Program-made: the position numbers and the translations under genes
Origin: a virus
Direction: 5' to 3' (one strand)
IMG/VR virus record: IMGVR_UViG_3300037541_000454
Span: 1-32,650 of that record
Length of the DNA stretch: 32,650 nucleotides
The notes under the pieces: model-generated
What the model was told of the DNA's origin: nothing
What the model saw: the letters and a program-made list of their open reading frames with translations, nothing else
Database searches by the model: none
Part shown: positions 29,744 to 32,650 of the stretch, piece by piece
Layout of the letters: the number at the start of each line of letters is the position of its first letter
Position numbering within the stretch: position 1 is the first letter of the stretch

Positions 29744-32650
29744 ATGCCTAAGCTCGTTGATATTCAAGACATCGGACTGATCGAGGTTCCTGATGACGTT
29801 GGTGAAAACGAACTTCAAGAGCTTGTCGATACGTTTGACCAAGGCGCGCTACCCGCCGCTGGATCAGCCTTGATGCGCGAAGGCGGCCGAATGGTCGGCG
29901 GCGCGATGATGGGGCTTGCGCGTGCAGCGTCTGAGGAACCGCCTCCTACCATTACGGCAGCACAGGCTGAGAGCCCTGCTGGAATGGCGGCCTACGAACG
30001 CCGTCTTTTGGAATGGGAAAAACGGACCAAAGCAGTTTCTCCCGAAGAACTTCAGGCACGTACTGAAACTGATGCGACGTTCAGGCTTGGTCAGAATCTT
30101 CAAGCAGGAGCGGCGGAAGCGTTTCCGGTCAATCCGTTGCGCGAGGGGGATTACCTCACTCAAATTGCAAGCGGCGTTGGATCACTTCCGGTTTCGGCCA
30201 TACCAATTGCTGGCCAATTGGCATACGGTCTCAGTTCCGGCGAAGATGCCGCGCAAGAGGCAGGTCAGTTCTACGACACCAAGATTGCAGACGCGTTGGC
30301 CAAAGGTGATTTGGTTGAAGCCAATCGACTTCGTTCTGAAAAGCCGCTGGCGCAGCGCAAAGTGCTCATGGCCACCGCGCCGATAGGTGCTATCACTGAA
30401 AGCGCATTGGGCGCCGTTCCGGCAATCAAACGCCTTGTGACTGGCGCTGTTGGCAAACGCGTAATTCGTGGCGCTATCAGAACTGGCCTTGAAGAAGCTG
30501 CACAGGAATCGTCTGAGCAGTTTCTTCAGAATCTGGCCGCTCAGAAAATCTACAATCCTGACCAGAAACTGGGCCAAGGCATCCTTGAGTCCGGAGAGGT
30601 TGGTGCAGGCGTTGGAACACTGGTTGGACTTGTCGCCGGTGGTGCTGGAAAGATTTCCCGTGGCCAAAGGCTCCGCAGTCTCCAGGAGCAACGTCTTGCA
30701 AGAGGACCTGCCATTGTAAGAGATGGCGTTCAAACAATCGTTGATACCGAAGCCGATATTCGTGAATCCATTGGCGCTGATCCTGCCAATCCGCTTCCGA
30801 ACTCTGCTGCTACCGTCAGCGGTATTGAGGATGCGCTGACTCCGGATATTGCCGAAGAGCTTGGCGGGATCAATGCAGGTGGACCGCCCTCTGGACCGAT
30901 TTCAATCCAGCCCGAGCCCACGATTCCTGCCGCTGTCGAGGAGGCTATTGCGCCGCCGGCGCCCGCTCCTGGAATCAACGTCAACCGTCTCGACGATCTT
31001 CGTTTGAAGGCTGAGTCCGGAACAATTCAGCCGGAAGAGTTTCAAGAATTGCGCGGACTGCATCGCGAGATGGGTCTTCCGGAACCTGTTGTTGCGGAAC
31101 CTGAAGTTCCAGTTGCGGAACCTGAAGTCCAAGCGGGACTGCCAGAAGTGGATCAAGGAGGGCGGCCTCCCGAAGGAGCAGGGGCCGAAACCCAAGCGCC
31201 GGTCGTACCCGAAGATTTAATCCGTCCGCCGGAGGAAATCTCTCCAGCGGCGTCTGCGCTTCCCCCTGCCGAACCAACCCCGGTTCCTGCACCCAAGCTG
31301 GTTGAGCCAACCAAGAAAGCGGCCGAAGAAGAACTCGAATCGCAGATCGTTGAGGCCACGGCCAAGACTGTTCGTGAAGACCGGTCTGCCGGAGTGGATC
31401 CGAACGAGACCTACGATAAGCTGACCCAACGGTACGAGGAACAGCCGCAGCTGGGTACTCGCACGGCTGCAAGCAAGACCGCCCAAGCGTATTCCACGCC
31501 GCCTCCGTTGGCCTATCTGGCCGGCATTCTGGCGGATGTAGAGGGAGGCCAACGCGTGGCCGAGACGACTGCCGGCAACGGAATGCTTCTGGTCACTTCG
31601 GATCCGACCAAGCAGGACATTCTTGCCAACGAGTTAGACCCGAATCGCCGCACCCGCTTGGAGCGTTTCATCGGCAAGCCTGCGACCGGGCTCGATGCGG
31701 TGAGCCAGGAGTTTTTCAACTCACTGGATTTGGCTCAGCCGGATCGCGTCATTATCAACCCTCCGTTTGGCGCTCGATTCATCGAAGGCCAAAAGGAGTC
31801 GTTCCCGCTTTTCAGAAGCAGCATCAAGCGGGCTCAGACATCGAGCATCGACCTCGCCATCGCTCTGAACACGCTCGAAGCCATGGCTCCCAACGGAAAA
31901 GCCGTGCTGATCTTGGGATCCAAAACTGGATCGCAGTCCAACAAGCTGGGAACTCCAGAAAACCGGCTCAGATCCTACGAGCGGGCTGAGTACCTTGACC
32001 TGTTCAATCGGTTCAATGTCACCGACTTCTTCACCATCGACGGGGGGATGTACTCTAAGATGGGTGCGGGATGGCCGGTTGATATTGTGGTAATCGACGG
32101 AAAACGATCAACACCTCCCGCTGCCCAAGGAGGATTGGTTCGTCCGTGGGTTTCGGCACCTCGCGTTTACAACAGCTGGGCACAACTCAAACCCCTGATA
32201 AATGAAGCTCGCAAACCGAAAGTCACAACCCCTGTCACCCCAGCAGCAACTGGCGTCGGAAATCTCCCAGCTGTGGAGCCAACAGTTGCAGGAGGTGGAG
32301 GACAACCCGGAGGCGTTCCAGGAGCGCCTGCGCGTCCTGAAGTCGTACCTCAAGGACAGCGGGCAGAACCTGCACCTGTCGAGCAGCCTGTTCCTGGACC
32401 CGGACCAGTTGTACCAAGTGTTCAAGAACAACGACCTGTTGCTCCAAGTGAACCAGCGGCAACTGGACCAGTGGTTGAGCCAACGGCCGCAGTCGAACAA
32501 CCAGGAGCAGCTGGAGTCGTGGAGGGTGGACGGCCTGAACCTGTGGTTAATCCGCCTGCCGCAAGGCCCGGACTAACGGCAAAGCTCTCGACGGAAGATC
32601 AGGCGCAACTGGAGGCGCTGAAGAAGCAGCTGCGCGAGAAGCTCGGCGGC
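29744..32650 (+). CDS. Giant polyvalent virion protein with N6-adenine methyltransferase-like domain, partial
   Basis: The frame is open for all 969 codons from the ATG at 29744 to the window edge, so the C terminus is missing. Residues 140-165 and 285-305 (GVGSLPVSAIPIAGQLAYG and GAGVGTLVGLVAGGAGK) look like membrane-active or ejection-type glycine-rich helices. A Pro/Val/Glu linker follows (about 380-530). Residues about 590-760 form a methyltransferase-like domain with motif I AETTAGNGML near 606-615 and the motif IV catalytic site NPPF at 672-675, as in N6-adenine methylases. A Pro/Gly/Val-rich linker (about 830-940) leads to a charged helix at the window edge. This layout fits polyvalent phage proteins that enter the cell with the DNA and protect it from restriction. 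Confidence 0.85.
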   Translation, partial: MPKLVDIQDIGLIEVPDDVGENELQELVDTFDQGALPAAGSALMREGGRMVGGAMMGLARAASEEPPPTITAAQAESPAGMAAYERRLLEWEKRTKAVSPEELQARTETDATFRLGQNLQAGAAEAFPVNPLREGDYLTQIASGVGSLPVSAIPIAGQLAYGLSSGEDAAQEAGQFYDTKIADALAKGDLVEANRLRSEKPLAQRKVLMATAPIGAITESALGAVPAIKRLVTGAVGKRVIRGAIRTGLEEAAQESSEQFLQNLAAQKIYNPDQKLGQGILESGEVGAGVGTLVGLVAGGAGKISRGQRLRSLQEQRLARGPAIVRDGVQTIVDTEADIRESIGADPANPLPNSAATVSGIEDALTPDIAEELGGINAGGPPSGPISIQPEPTIPAAVEEAIAPPAPAPGINVNRLDDLRLKAESGTIQPEEFQELRGLHREMGLPEPVVAEPEVPVAEPEVQAGLPEVDQGGRPPEGAGAETQAPVVPEDLIRPPEEISPAASALPPAEPTPVPAPKLVEPTKKAAEEELESQIVEATAKTVREDRSAGVDPNETYDKLTQRYEEQPQLGTRTAASKTAQAYSTPPPLAYLAGILADVEGGQRVAETTAGNGMLLVTSDPTKQDILANELDPNRRTRLERFIGKPATGLDAVSQEFFNSLDLAQPDRVIINPPFGARFIEGQKESFPLFRSSIKRAQTSSIDLAIALNTLEAMAPNGKAVLILGSKTGSQSNKLGTPENRLRSYERAEYLDLFNRFNVTDFFTIDGGMYSKMGAGWPVDIVVIDGKRSTPPAAQGGLVRPWVSAPRVYNSWAQLKPLINEARKPKVTTPVTPAATGVGNLPAVEPTVAGGGGQPGGVPGAPARPEVVPQGQRAEPAPVEQPVPGPGPVVPSVQEQRPVAPSEPAATGPVVEPTAAVEQPGAAGVVEGGRPEPVVNPPAARPGLTAKLSTEDQAQLEALKKQLREKLGG
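31091..31128 (+). repeat. 17-base direct repeat in the Pro/Val/Glu linker
   Basis: GTTGCGGAACCTGAAGT occurs at 31091-31107 and 31112-31128 with a 21-base period, encoding VAEPEVP-type heptads in the giant protein. It marks recent local duplication within the linker. Confidence 0.7.
32202..32576 (+). other. Alternative-frame ORF within the giant protein gene
   Basis: A complete ATG-to-stop frame of 124 codons lies in the +1 frame of the giant gene, across its Pro/Gly/Val linker. It encodes a Gln/Leu-rich helical sequence with almost exclusive G/C third positions. That bias is expected mechanically from Pro/Ala/Gly/Val/Glu codons in the main frame, and no ribosome binding site is visible. Kept as a candidate overprinted gene only. 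Confidence 0.25.

Noticed and set aside
29916-30386. 156-codon plus-strand alternative frame in the giant protein gene
   Set aside because: Arg-rich shadow with no translation signal; the main frame has normal composition throughout.
1-32650. CRISPR array, insertion sequence or integration site
   Set aside because: No regularly spaced repeats, transposase or integrase, and no direct repeats at element ends were visible.

Overview
The window is part of a GC-rich tailed double-stranded DNA bacteriophage genome. The gene set (large terminase, portal, scaffold, major capsid protein, tailspike, large internal-type virion proteins and short head-tail proteins, with no recognisable tape measure) points to a podovirus-like lytic phage. 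Nothing in the sequence identifies the host. No integrase, excisionase, tRNA, CRISPR array, insertion sequence, DNA polymerase or RNA polymerase was seen. Both ends cut through a gene.

The layout is four strand blocks. Block A (about 1-6187, mostly minus) is nucleic-acid metabolism: an SF2 helicase with a zinc knuckle, a VRR-NUC nuclease, a small protein, a TOPRIM primase-helicase and several unknown small proteins. A canonical intrinsic terminator ends the unit at 1386-1415. A roughly 490-base structured non-coding region separates it from a small plus-strand gene at 563/650-934. Block B (6250-13490, plus) starts with a ribbon-helix-helix regulator beside a 7-bp-arm palindrome. It continues with the major capsid protein, a methionine-rich acidic protein, two structural proteins sharing an N-terminal GCFDCLSPGVK module, a YadA-head-like repeat protein, a small DUF7936-like protein and a tightly overlapping holin/lipoprotein cassette.

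Block C (20110-13487, minus) is packaging and connector: terminase large subunit, single-stranded DNA-binding protein, two small cysteine-pair proteins, portal, a small protein and the scaffold. It converges on block B with a 4-base tail-to-tail overlap. Block D (20154-32650, plus) holds tail and ejection genes: a tail/stabilisation protein, a large pectate-lyase-type tailspike, a fibre-like protein, a tail tubular-like protein, a cupin-like protein, two alanine/glycine- or coiled-coil-rich proteins, and the first 969 residues of a huge protein carrying an N6-adenine methyltransferase-like domain. That last reading frame has no stop before the window edge.

Points most worth a second look: capsid and scaffold genes on opposite strands; a beta-rich FCCH-like module shared by two neighbouring tail genes; the paralogous N-terminal modules in block B; the polyvalent methyltransferase virion protein with a 124-codon alternative frame in its Pro/Val-rich linker; and an open frame that continues after the amber stop of the regulator gene.
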